From an uncultured Veillonella sp. (GTDB taxonomy: Bacteria > Bacillota > Negativicutes > Veillonellales > Veillonellaceae), in contig CABSJA010000022.1 in assembly GCA_902477915.1 (NCBI GenBank), positions 1 through 28,883 on the forward strand: DNA of 28,883 bases. Reading direction: 5' to 3'. Position numbers and translations under genes: made by a program. Positions 1 through 8,058 of the stretch are shown in pieces. Under the pieces are notes generated by a model, which was not told where the DNA came from, made no database searches, and saw only the letters and a program-made list of their open reading frames with translations. Within the stretch, counting starts at the first letter, position 1; each line of letters opens with the position of its first letter.

Positions 1-19
1 CTAACACTCCCCTTACATG

Positions 20-49
20 AAAAAAGGACTCCAGTTGGAGTCCTTTTTT
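20..49. terminator. bidirectional rho-independent terminator
   Basis: Perfect inverted repeat (arms ggactcca and tggagtcc) flanked by six A on the left and six T on the right. It can therefore stop transcription in either direction. The gene it served on the left lies outside the window. The bases from 50 to about 200 hold no ORF or signal I can support. Confidence 0.85.
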
Positions 50-199
50 CGTTGTCAAAATATTCCTATATTCAATACCTGCATATAGTTTCTAATTTTA
101 TTTACTATGTCCCATTTCATAATCCATAGAATATTAATATTACTAGTATAAATCAGCTTTCAAATACAATAGAAACCACCAGTTTTAAATCGACAAAAA

Positions 200-250
200 G
201 AAAACCCTCAAAGGCTTAACTACATGAGCAATTAAACCTTTGAGGGTATT
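200..250 (-). terminator. terminator of cooS
   Basis: Ten-base arms (205-214 and 237-246, ccctcaaagg with cctttgaggg) separated by 22 bases. On the minus strand the hairpin is followed by a T-rich tract. It lies about 40 bases past the cooS stop, so it most likely ends that transcript. Confidence 0.75.
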
Positions 251-287
251 ATTATGTACAAAATGTACTATTTAATTCGACTGTAGT

Positions 288-2456
288 TTATTTTACTTCA
301 GCCCAGCCTAAAGCAGCACGTTTAGCATCGATATCTGCTAAGATTTTTTCAGCTACTTTTGCAGGATCTGTATTTACATACATAACAGAGCCTAAGATGT
401 CTTTAGTATCTTCTTTGAGCCATTTTGTAACAGCATCAGAGCCTTGTGTAGGTGGCTCAACACAGTGGTAAGAGTTAATACCCATCAAGCGGAAGCCAAG
501 GGATGCATCAATACCTTTTTCGTTGGACCATTCAGGGCTAGACATTGCAAATGGCATTTGTGGCAAGTTAAGGCCTAATTCACCAGCAATACCAGCGAAG
601 ATACCGGAGGAACGTGCATTATCTACACATTCGCCAACATGCCATACTGGTGGTTGATCATCGCCCAAGAACTCTTGCAATGCAGGGCTACATTTCTTAA
701 TAGCATCTGTATTACAGTAACCAAGTTTCATCAATGGGAAGGATGCACAACCATTTGTTAAGATGATACAGCCATTTTTAATAAGTGTATCAACGATATC
801 TACAGTTGCTTTTTCGTAGATAACGCGAGGGTTGGAACAACCTACTACGTTAACGATACCACGAACTTTACCAGATTTTAAAGCCTCTGCCAATGGTTTG
901 AAGGAACCATAATGTTTAACAGTGGATTCTGGAGAGAAACCAACTTCTGCAGTGATTTCATATGGCGGAATGAATACAGGCATACCTTTGCGCAATTCAT
1001 GAGCTTCAAGAGCACGATCCAAGATTTTACGAGCCAAATCTTTTGTTTCAGCCAAGTTAGTGTGGTGATGATCGTAACCGATGTGCTCTGCACCTGGTAA
1101 ACGAGCTGCATCAGATGTAGTGATAACTTTTGTGTTGAAGCAACGTGCTACGTCCATGATAGCAGGGTATACGTCTTGAACGTCAGCTACCCAGCAATCA
1201 AGCGCGCCTGTGCCAAGTACAAGCTCAGCACCGATAGCATTACACAATGGAATAACATTTTCATAACGGTACATACTGGACAAACCAGAGCAGCAGATAC
1301 CGTAGAATTGGATACCTTTAGCACCGATAGCTTTTGCTTTTTCTAAGTACTCTTCAGAAGCACCAATTTTACAAATTTGGGATACTAATGTTGGCAAGTG
1401 ACCATGAACAGCGATGTTAACATAACCTTTTTTCAAAGCGCCGATGTTAACTTTGGATGTACGACGACCACCAAGACCGAACAATGCGTCTGTTGCGATG
1501 TCTGCTGCAACTACGCCTGTGAATGTGAAAGCAAGGCCACAACGTAAGAATTGTTTCATGTTGCTTTCCCAGTCGCCATCTGTACCTACACATGTACGAT
1601 GATATGCATCAAATGCTTCATTGTACGCGGAAATAGGCAAGATATCCAAGTTTTTCCAAACTTCGCGACGTTCAGCTGGAGCCAACGCTGTAATAGTTTT
1701 ATATTCTCCTGGCAATGCACGGCTCAAATCTTCAAGCAATACATCTGCCAAGTCATTTGCCACTTCTTTTAAGGAACGGCCTTCTTCAGGGATGTTGAAA
1801 GCTTTACATACAGTACGGATTTTTTCTTCGCCCATAATTGGAATATCCAATTGGTCATTAGCAGCAGCTTTCAAAGAAATCAAAATTTCACGGGCATGCG
1901 CACCATGTTGAGTCAAACCACCTGCTGCAGCACGTGTCATATTACGCGCTACGATAAGGTCAGCATCGGCACCGCAGACACCGCGAGGGCTCTTAGGTGT
2001 AATTTTACATGGACCCATGAAACAAATACGGCAACATACACCAGCAATACCGAATGTACATTGTGGTTGTTGTTTATCAAAACGGTCAAATACTGTATCG
2101 CAACCGATTTGCTCCATGCGAAGAATCATTTCGCGTACAGCAGGATCTGGTGTTTGTTCGATAACATCTTGTTTTGTAGGCCATGTTTTACGGTATTCCG
2201 CAACGGCTTTCATGTAGTCGTTTACGCCATGTTTATGAGGCACCCCTGGTTCATGAGTGTGTGGCACCCATTTATCCGTTGGCAACGCTTTGCCATGACT
2301 ATGGTCATGGTCATGATGGTGATCATGGTCGTGATCGTGATGGTGACCGCCACAATGGCAGTGGTCATGGTCATGATGATGGTCATGATCATGATGGTGA
2401 TGATGTTCACCATGGCTATGGTCATGGGTATTTTTATTTTCCACATCTTTACTCAT
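288..2456 (-). CDS. cooS: anaerobic Ni-Fe-S carbon monoxide dehydrogenase, catalytic subunit, with histidine-rich N-terminus
   Basis: This is the catalytic subunit of the prismane-family CO dehydrogenase, which interconverts CO and CO2 at a Ni-Fe-S C-cluster. At 722 residues it is longer than usual (roughly 630-640) because of an N-terminal extension with 30 histidines in the first 77 residues, interleaved with Asp and two Cys. The B/D-cluster cysteines sit near residues 119-161 (C133, C141, C142, C145, C150, C161). Later typical segments are AVHGHLPTL, YGICCSGLSS, GTGALDCW, VVGCSNPR, TNGCASFP and VGECVDNARSS, which carry the C-cluster ligands. The start follows a good ribosome binding site (aggagg). 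The histidine tract resembles the nickel-binding tail of CooJ, so built-in nickel storage is inferred. No cooC or acetyl-CoA synthase gene is visible nearby, so a stand-alone monofunctional enzyme is likely. Confidence 0.93.
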   Translation of the reverse strand: MSKDVENKNTHDHSHGEHHHHHDHDHHHDHDHCHCGGHHHDHDHDHHHDHDHSHGKALPTDKWVPHTHEPGVPHKHGVNDYMKAVAEYRKTWPTKQDVIEQTPDPAVREMILRMEQIGCDTVFDRFDKQQPQCTFGIAGVCCRICFMGPCKITPKSPRGVCGADADLIVARNMTRAAAGGLTQHGAHAREILISLKAAANDQLDIPIMGEEKIRTVCKAFNIPEEGRSLKEVANDLADVLLEDLSRALPGEYKTITALAPAERREVWKNLDILPISAYNEAFDAYHRTCVGTDGDWESNMKQFLRCGLAFTFTGVVAADIATDALFGLGGRRTSKVNIGALKKGYVNIAVHGHLPTLVSQICKIGASEEYLEKAKAIGAKGIQFYGICCSGLSSMYRYENVIPLCNAIGAELVLGTGALDCWVADVQDVYPAIMDVARCFNTKVITTSDAARLPGAEHIGYDHHHTNLAETKDLARKILDRALEAHELRKGMPVFIPPYEITAEVGFSPESTVKHYGSFKPLAEALKSGKVRGIVNVVGCSNPRVIYEKATVDIVDTLIKNGCIILTNGCASFPLMKLGYCNTDAIKKCSPALQEFLGDDQPPVWHVGECVDNARSSGIFAGIAGELGLNLPQMPFAMSSPEWSNEKGIDASLGFRLMGINSYHCVEPPTQGSDAVTKWLKEDTKDILGSVMYVNTDPAKVAEKILADIDAKRAALGWAEVK

Positions 2457-2582
2457 AATAAACCTCCTAGGGGCCTACGTAGGCCAACTGACAATAACAA
2501 GAAAACATATTCTACTTTTATGCAAGTTAATTCCACCTCAACGATGGGTTTTAAATCCTATCTCCAAAATATGTTTTAAACT
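2457..2582 (-). promoter_or_regulatory. structured 5' leader of cooS (unclassified)
   Basis: The predicted transcript has a leader of about 125 nt. Near its 5' end, arm aaaacatatt (plus-strand 2568-2577 read in reverse) can pair with aatatgtttt (2502-2511), closing a domain of about 56 nt. A 14-bp perfect palindrome, ggcctacgtaggcc, follows at 2472-2485, immediately before the ribosome binding site. The layout (closing stem, internal domain, hairpin next to the RBS) is that of a cis-regulatory RNA, but I do not recognise a known riboswitch consensus. The palindrome could instead be a DNA operator. Confidence 0.4.
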
Positions 2583-2588
2583 ACTATA

Positions 2589-2617
2589 AGTATATTTTCT
2601 GAAAGGACATTTGTCAA
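2589..2617 (-). promoter_or_regulatory. sigma-70-type promoter of cooS
   Basis: On the minus strand a perfect -35 box TTGACA (2612-2617) is separated by 17 bases from -10 box TATACT (2589-2594). This predicts a transcript start near 2582, about 125 nt ahead of the cooS start codon. Confidence 0.75.
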
Positions 2618-2714
2618 TTAAATTTTGAGAAATTTTTGACTCATTTATGCCTATAAAACATTATAATAACAATATTTATCAAATTCGATTCCTTCAGATT
2701 CCTTTCATAAAACC

Positions 2715-2757
2715 AAAAGAGGTTAATTCCTGTTATTTTTAGGAATTAACCTCTTTT
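2715..2757 (-). terminator. terminator of the LysR-type regulator gene
   Basis: Seventeen-base perfect arms (2715-2731 and 2741-2757) around a 9-base loop, with A and T tracts at the outer ends. It lies downstream of the LysR gene and upstream of the cooS promoter, so it insulates the two minus-strand units. The stretch 2758-2863 is AT-rich with a TA repeat and no further signal I can support. Confidence 0.8.
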
Positions 2758-2863
2758 ATCTATTTATCTTTTATCTATATGTGTATTTATTTATTAATAT
2801 ATATATATATATTTATTTATGTATCTAAAAGCTACACCATTCTAATAGATCCATATGTATAAT

Positions 2864-3769
2864 TTATAAAAATTGTTGCATAATCTGTGCTACTTCAGCT
2901 AGATGGAATCGCTTAGCTCTATCCGATCTGGCAACTAATACCAACTGACGGAAACACAATTTCGATGCAAGAGGATAAAATTTAACCTTATCATCATCGC
3001 CCTTACTATTTAATGTGCTTGGCAAGAATGTAATACCATAGTCATCCTCTACCAAGGATCGACAAGTATCAAGATTTTCAGAGCCAATAACTGCTTTAGG
3101 TACGAAGGATTCAGCCTGACACAGACGATTTACCAAAGTTCGCAACTTAAGGCCTTCTCTTATGAGAATAAACGGAAATGTTCCAAAGGGTGCTATTTCA
3201 TGAATTCCATCCGGTGTCATAAGCGAATCAGCAATAGCTATGGCTTTTTTATTTTCTACACTAACGGCCAATAGAATTTGCTCATCTAGTACAGGATAGC
3301 TTTCAAGAGCTTGAGAATAAATCGGTGTAGGAAACAACCCTACATCTACCAAGCCATCACAAATTTGTTGTTCCAAAAAATGGGACTCTCCTTCTACTAC
3401 GTGGAATTCCCAAGAAGGTTCAATTTGTTGAAAGCTCTTCAATGTTTTTCCCAGCATATGATGGCCATAAAATTGAGACAACCCAATCCGCACATGATAA
3501 GCTGCATCAGATCCTTGATTAATGATAGACTGCGTTAAAGCCTCTACCTTTCCTACTAAGGGCATCCCCTCTTTAGCAATCTGTAATGCTGCCGCCGTTG
3601 GCACAACCTTTGTACGATCTCGAGCAAATAAAGGCACCCCTAACTCAGCTTCGATACGACGAATACTTTGACTCAATGCGGGCTGAGAAATATATAGTTT
3701 TTTAGATGCCTTTGAAAATGATGCCATCTCGACGATGGTACTTATATATTTAATATCCTTTATATCCAT
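2864..3769 (-). CDS. LysR-family transcriptional regulator
   Basis: This 301-residue protein has the standard LysR layout. The N-terminal winged helix-turn-helix lies at about residues 1-60 (MDIKDIKYISTIVEMASFSK, then SQPALSQSIRRIEAELG), and the type-2 periplasmic-binding-like effector domain at about 90-295. The closest recognisable relatives are CysL/CynR-like regulators, but the effector cannot be read from sequence. The gene is divergent from the aconitase gene, with about 150 bases of repeat-rich DNA between them, which is the usual position of a LysR regulator relative to its target. Control of aconitase by a tricarboxylic-acid signal is therefore the simplest inference. The start has a modest RBS (aaggtg). 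Confidence 0.88.
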   Translation of the reverse strand: MDIKDIKYISTIVEMASFSKASKKLYISQPALSQSIRRIEAELGVPLFARDRTKVVPTAAALQIAKEGMPLVGKVEALTQSIINQGSDAAYHVRIGLSQFYGHHMLGKTLKSFQQIEPSWEFHVVEGESHFLEQQICDGLVDVGLFPTPIYSQALESYPVLDEQILLAVSVENKKAIAIADSLMTPDGIHEIAPFGTFPFILIREGLKLRTLVNRLCQAESFVPKAVIGSENLDTCRSLVEDDYGITFLPSTLNSKGDDDKVKFYPLASKLCFRQLVLVARSDRAKRFHLAEVAQIMQQFL

Positions 3770-3790
3770 AGAAACACCTTATAACAAAAC

Positions 3791-3876
3791 ATTATCACCT
3801 TATCATTAATAAATATTATCACCAATAGACTATAAATGATAGTATTAATTACATAGTATTAATTATATAGTGATAA
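3791..3876. promoter_or_regulatory. candidate LysR operator repeats between lysR and aconitase
   Basis: The sequence attatcacc occurs at 3791-3799 and again at 3815-3823, and an inverted partial copy (gtgataa) lies at 3870-3876. In addition atagtattaatta is repeated at 3839-3851 and 3854-3866. Direct and inverted copies in a divergent intergenic region suggest binding sites for the adjacent LysR protein. The binding itself is inference. Confidence 0.45.
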
Positions 3877-3898
3877 ATATCTCAGTCCCTTCTATAAT
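3870..3898 (+). promoter_or_regulatory. probable promoter of the aconitase gene
   Basis: A consensus -10 box TATAAT lies at 3893-3898. The expected -35 position (about 3870-3875, GTGATA) is a poor match and overlaps the inverted operator half-site. This is the arrangement expected of an activator-dependent promoter. Confidence 0.5.
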
Positions 3899-3920
3899 AA
3901 GGAATATAAAGGAGTTTATT

Positions 3921-5864
3921 ATGGGGCAAAATCTTTCTCGTAAAATATTAGCCACCCATCTATTATCAGGAAGTATGAATATAGGTGAAGAAATCGCTAT
4001 TCGTATAGATCAAACATTGACACATGATGTGACAGGAACGCAAGCGTATTTAGCGTTTGAAACCATGAATGTTCCTCGTGTTAAAACAGAATTGTCTGTC
4101 AGTTATGTAGATCATAATTTACTATATGCAGATAATAAAAATCCTGATGACCACGTTTATTTACAGTCTATTGCTAAAAAGTATGGCCTTTACCTATCTC
4201 GTGCAGGCAACGGCATTTGCCATACTGTACATTTTGAGCGTTTCGGTAAACCAGGCAAAACTCTATTAGGTTCTGATAGCCATACGCCGACAGGTAGTGC
4301 TATCGGCGCACTAGCTATCGGTGCAGGTGGACTCGATGTAGCTCTTGCCATGGCAGGTGAACCAATTTATATAAAAATGCCACGTATTGTGAAAGTTGAT
4401 TTACAAGGTACACTTCCTATTGGTGTATCTGCCAAGGATATAGTTCTTGAAATGTTACGTCGCGAAACCGTAAAAGGCGGTGTGGGCAAAATTTACGAAT
4501 ATACAGGCGAAGGCTTGTCTTGCCTATCTATTTATGACCGCTCTACAATTACAAATATGGGTGCAGAAATGGGTGCCACTACCTCCATATTCCCTAGCGA
4601 TGAAGTGGTACATCAATTCTTTATCAATCAACAACGCGAAGAAGACTGGATTGAACTTTTACCAGATAAGGATGCCACCTATGATGAAGAAATCATCATC
4701 AACTTAAATGAACTCACCCCATTAGTAGCTCAACCAGACATGCCAGATAACGTTATTGCTATCAAGGATTTGCCAACACAAGTAAAGATTGACCAAGTAT
4801 TTATCGGTAGCTGTACAAATGCTTCTTACACAGACCTTGCAAAAGCAGCAGCTATTTTAAAAGATCATACGGTCCATCCTAATGTTAGCCTCGTTGTAGC
4901 CGCTGGTAGTCGCCAAATTTTCTCTATGGCATTACGTGATGGCATTATTTCAACATTGGTCGATGCAGGGGCCCGCATTTTGGAATGTGGCTGTGGTCCT
5001 TGTGTAGGCATTGGTCAAGCACCTCGCACAAATGGTATCTCCTTACGCACATCAAACCGTAATTTTAAAGGTCGTAGCGGCACGCTAGATGCGTCTATCT
5101 ATCTCGGAAGTCCGGAAGTAGCTGCCATCAGCGCCCTTAAAGGGTATATCACAGATCCAATTACAGAAGGCATAACAGATGTGCTTTCACAGGTAAGTGA
5201 ACCTACTAACTATATCATCGACGATAACATGATTATTCCACCTAGCGACACTACAGATAAGGTAGAAATCGTACGGGGCCCTAATATCAAGCCTATGCCA
5301 ATTAACGAGCCTCTTCCCACCACTATTCGGGCCCATGTTTCGGCCTATCGCCCGGACAATATCACCACAGACGATATTACCCCTGCTAGTGCACAATTCT
5401 CTGCACTACGCTCTAATATTCCAGCTATTAGTGAAATCACATTCGGGCGTATAGACCCTGAATTTGTATCACGCGCTAAACAATACGGCAAATCATTTAT
5501 AGTGGGTGGCGAAAACTACGGCCAAGGATCTAGCCGTGAACACGCCGCCATTGCTCCTATGTATCTTGGAGTAAAAGCGGTCATTACAAAATCATTAGCA
5601 CGTATTCATAAAAACAATCTTATTAATCATGGTGTTGTACCGCTTAACTTTGTTAACCCCTCCGACTATGATCGCATCAATCAGGATGATGAATTAGAAA
5701 TCCTGAATTTCCCTGACCAATTACAAACCCGACACATACGTGTTACTAATCTAACTAAAGGTTTTGACTTTGAAGCTATATCTGATTTAACAGATCGTGA
5801 GGTCGAAATCCTAATAGCAGGTGGTCAACTCCGATTGGTACAAGAAAAAACAAAAAACAACTAG
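3921..5864 (+). CDS. acn: aconitate hydratase (single-chain, [4Fe-4S])
   Basis: Aconitase isomerises citrate and isocitrate through cis-aconitate in the cytoplasm. The start at 3921 is chosen because aaaggag lies 6 bases upstream; the open frame extends to 3870 without an RBS. The resulting 647-residue protein is shorter than AcnA (about 890) and matches the compact bacterial group. Iron-sulfur ligands are C298 in GSCTNAS and C358 and C361 in ECGCGPCVG. GSDSHTPTGS near residue 116 and the C-terminal swivel motif GGENYGQGSSREHAA near residue 529 are also present. It is divergent from a LysR gene, which probably controls it. Homoaconitase or 3-isopropylmalate dehydratase is less likely because those are usually two-chain or have different swivel motifs. 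Confidence 0.92.
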   Translation: MGQNLSRKILATHLLSGSMNIGEEIAIRIDQTLTHDVTGTQAYLAFETMNVPRVKTELSVSYVDHNLLYADNKNPDDHVYLQSIAKKYGLYLSRAGNGICHTVHFERFGKPGKTLLGSDSHTPTGSAIGALAIGAGGLDVALAMAGEPIYIKMPRIVKVDLQGTLPIGVSAKDIVLEMLRRETVKGGVGKIYEYTGEGLSCLSIYDRSTITNMGAEMGATTSIFPSDEVVHQFFINQQREEDWIELLPDKDATYDEEIIINLNELTPLVAQPDMPDNVIAIKDLPTQVKIDQVFIGSCTNASYTDLAKAAAILKDHTVHPNVSLVVAAGSRQIFSMALRDGIISTLVDAGARILECGCGPCVGIGQAPRTNGISLRTSNRNFKGRSGTLDASIYLGSPEVAAISALKGYITDPITEGITDVLSQVSEPTNYIIDDNMIIPPSDTTDKVEIVRGPNIKPMPINEPLPTTIRAHVSAYRPDNITTDDITPASAQFSALRSNIPAISEITFGRIDPEFVSRAKQYGKSFIVGGENYGQGSSREHAAIAPMYLGVKAVITKSLARIHKNNLINHGVVPLNFVNPSDYDRINQDDELEILNFPDQLQTRHIRVTNLTKGFDFEAISDLTDREVEILIAGGQLRLVQEKTKNN

Positions 5865-5876
5865 TAAGAGGTATAT

Positions 5877-6026
5877 ATGGAAATCCAATCTGGAGATATA
5901 CTCATTGCCGATACCGATGGTATTGTTATTATTCCCCAAGCATACGCAACTACACGAACATACAAAAGGCCCTCCATCCGGAGGGCCTTTTTGTGTAAGT
6001 ATTTAATTCACCTTATCATTTTATAG
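5877..6026 (+). pseudogene. remnant of an RraA-like (HMG aldolase superfamily) gene
   Basis: A 49-codon ORF begins 12 bases after the aconitase stop with its own RBS (aagagg). Residues 2-20 (EIQSGDILIADTDGIVIIP) match the late-middle GD-x-D-x-DG-V-x-P segment typical of RraA and related aldolases. From about residue 22 onward the similarity is lost and the frame runs through the terminator hairpin. Neither the N-terminal two thirds nor the C-terminal helix of the family is present. It therefore looks like a leftover of a gene once downstream of aconitase rather than a functional protein. Translation of the stub is possible. Confidence 0.5.
5964..5992. terminator. rho-independent terminator after aconitase
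   Basis: Twelve-base perfect arms (aaaaggccctcc, 5964-5975, and ggagggcctttt, 5980-5991) with a 4-base loop and a T tract. It ends the aconitase transcript and, with A on the left, may also catch pckA transcription from the other side. Confidence 0.85.
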
Positions 6027-6086
6027 TTATTAATCTCTAGCTATGAAACTAATTGAACTCACTGCAGAATAATTAATAACAATAGA

Positions 6087-7715
6087 TTACATTAACGTTT
6101 TTAGTACATCCAATACTTCTTGTGGCAATTCGTTTTTATGACCAATGAGTTTTTCTACATAGTCATAGCGGAACTCGAATGCTTTGTGTAGTTGGTGATG
6201 GTATTCGCGCACTTGGAATGGTGGTTCGAAACCAGGAACCTCTACATAGGAGAGGTTTTCGTATTTGTAGAATGGTTTGAAGTCCAAAGTGCCTTCTACC
6301 AAACGTTCTAACAAATCAAGAGTTACTTCTTTTGGAATTTTCTCTTCCAAGAAGAAGCCTGTGTTCATGATGTAACATTGGACGCCACATTCAGAGAACA
6401 GTTTTTTGTAACTTTCATAGTCACGAACCAATGGATATGTACGGAATGGATTTGCATATGGTTCGATAACAAGTGCATTTGGATCCACATGAGCATCGAG
6501 TTTTTCTGCTGTAGAACGACGTGTTGCAAGTGTTGCGCCCATTGTAGATGCCAATATAGGATCGTTAATCTTAAGGATTGGTGGCAATGTTTTATCTTTC
6601 ATTAGCCATACGATAGCATTAACTGGTTGATCTACATAGTTTACACGGTTATCTGTCCAGAATTGAGATTTGATAGCACGACCGTTATTATTACGTACAT
6701 CTTCTGCCAATACAACCTTGCGGCCCTCTTCATCCATTGTTACACCTACGTTTTGTAGTGTTAACAAGAATTCATTAGCAGGATGTTCTACAGGGTAATC
6801 TTGCATTTTGTCGAAGTATGTAGGTTCTAGAGCAATAGAGCTCAAATCGTTTGTATTGATGATGTACGCATCGTCATGCAAGATAGAAATATCATAACGA
6901 CCATCATGTTTTTCATGAGTCAATGTAGATTTACCGGAGCCGGACAAGCCAAATACACCGATTGTGTAGCTTTTACCATTTTCAAGATTGTAACGTTTCA
7001 TACCGCCATGACATGCTACATAGTCGAAGCGATTTGCCAAAGACCATGCCAATGTAAGGGTACCTTTTTTGTGCTCGCCGAAATAGCGCATACCAAGAAT
7101 CATAGCACAGTTATGAGCTGGGTCAAAGATAGCAAGACCACCTGGATGACCTGGTACAACATAGTCAGGGTCAGAATAAATGTAGATGTCGCCTTCAGGA
7201 ATTTCTACACTGTCATTGTAGAACTCTTTTACAGCTGCATCAAAGAACTTGAAGTTCATAATCCAAGAATACAAGATAGATGCGTGATCTTTTGGAATCA
7301 TCAAATGCGCGCGAGCTGTGAATTTCTTATCAAGACCTACGATAGCTTCAGCAGAAATCCACTCTTTACCACGGCTATCATATACAGCATCACGGGCAAT
7401 ATTAGCGAGTTCTACTTCATCAATGCCTTCATCGCCAATGATACGACGAGCTTTTGCATAACGACCTGTAGTTTTGCCATCGTTTGTAACAAGTACCTTT
7501 GCATCTACAGGTAAACCTTGTTCCACCGGTTTATACACAGGCATATCGAGGATGATAACGCCTGGTTCTTCAGTGGCAAATTGATACGCTTGAGCCACAG
7601 ATGTTACAGGAGTTACATTGTTTCCATAAAATGCAGTTTCAATAGTACTGCGCATCTTAGAAAATAATGGGTTTGTTTTAATTTCACTTTGCTTCCAAAC
7701 GCGTCTTGTCGACAT
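6087..7715 (-). CDS. pckA: phosphoenolpyruvate carboxykinase (ATP)
   Basis: The enzyme interconverts oxaloacetate plus ATP with PEP, CO2 and ADP. In lactate- or succinate-metabolising anaerobes it links C4 acids to gluconeogenesis or to CO2 fixation. It has 542 residues, normal for the ATP-type family. The signature region around MRYFGEHKKGTLT lies at about 209-221, the P-loop GLSGSGKST at 256-264, the second metal/nucleotide motif HDDAY at 280-284, and MGATLATRRSTAEKL in the C-terminal half. The P-loop and acidic motif are somewhat divergent from the E. coli enzyme (usually GLSGTGKTT), but the key Lys, Ser/Thr and Asp residues are kept. The start has RBS aaggtgagga. No partner gene is linked. 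The gene is transcribed alone from a long upstream region. Confidence 0.92.
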   Translation of the reverse strand: MSTRRVWKQSEIKTNPLFSKMRSTIETAFYGNNVTPVTSVAQAYQFATEEPGVIILDMPVYKPVEQGLPVDAKVLVTNDGKTTGRYAKARRIIGDEGIDEVELANIARDAVYDSRGKEWISAEAIVGLDKKFTARAHLMIPKDHASILYSWIMNFKFFDAAVKEFYNDSVEIPEGDIYIYSDPDYVVPGHPGGLAIFDPAHNCAMILGMRYFGEHKKGTLTLAWSLANRFDYVACHGGMKRYNLENGKSYTIGVFGLSGSGKSTLTHEKHDGRYDISILHDDAYIINTNDLSSIALEPTYFDKMQDYPVEHPANEFLLTLQNVGVTMDEEGRKVVLAEDVRNNNGRAIKSQFWTDNRVNYVDQPVNAIVWLMKDKTLPPILKINDPILASTMGATLATRRSTAEKLDAHVDPNALVIEPYANPFRTYPLVRDYESYKKLFSECGVQCYIMNTGFFLEEKIPKEVTLDLLERLVEGTLDFKPFYKYENLSYVEVPGFEPPFQVREYHHQLHKAFEFRYDYVEKLIGHKNELPQEVLDVLKTLM

Positions 7716-8003
7716 AGTATCCAGATCCTCACCTTTAATATATACGTAATTTCTCTTGTAAAAGTAGTTTTAGATAAGAAAATACTGCATCCGCAAATAC
7801 TTTCATTATTATCTATTTTACCCTTTTCAGATAAATTTGTATACACAAAGTAGATGAAATATAAGAAATTAATGTATGCTTATTATGAATTAGTGCAACA
7901 TATTTTATATAAATAGTTTTGATATCTCTATCTATTTTATTGATTTTACTCCAGTAAAAATCAGGGTAAAAAAGCATATTGAATATATAACAGCTAATCA
8001 AAA
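7716..8003 (-). promoter_or_regulatory. upstream region of pckA with candidate promoter and hairpin
   Basis: No gene is supported here. A possible minus-strand promoter has TTGCAC (7893-7898) and TACATT (7871-7876) with a 16-base spacer, which would give a leader of about 150 nt. Within that leader, arms tagataa (7771-7777) and ttatcta (7809-7815) can close a stem, with a small inner hairpin. A near-palindrome (gattttact with agtaaaaatc) lies around 7941-7961. All of these are weak individually. Confidence 0.3.
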
Positions 8004-8036
8004 AATAAAATGAGGCTAGGTCATAGGACCTAGCCA
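8004..8036 (-). terminator. terminator of the DUF438/PAS gene
   Basis: Nine-base arms ggctaggtc (8014-8022) and gacctagcc (8027-8035) with a 4-base loop, followed on the minus strand by a T-rich run. It begins about 23 bases past the stop codon of the DUF438 gene. Confidence 0.8.
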
Positions 8037-8058
8037 TTTATTCTAAAAAAGCAAATAT

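Noticed and set aside
1851..2579. Long plus-strand open frames opposite the cooS start, rich in Met and Val or in His and Asp
   Set aside because: They mirror the repetitive His/Asp codons of cooS in other frames, have no RBS, and the cooS frame has full family motifs.
2457..2582. Assignment of the cooS leader to a NiCo, tetrahydrofolate or cobalamin riboswitch
   Set aside because: None of the conserved core sequences I know for these classes could be found, so only an unclassified structure is reported.
3870..3920. Upstream in-frame extension of aconitase
   Set aside because: No RBS before the earlier start, and it would cover the -10 box TATAAT; the ATG at 3921 has an ideal RBS.
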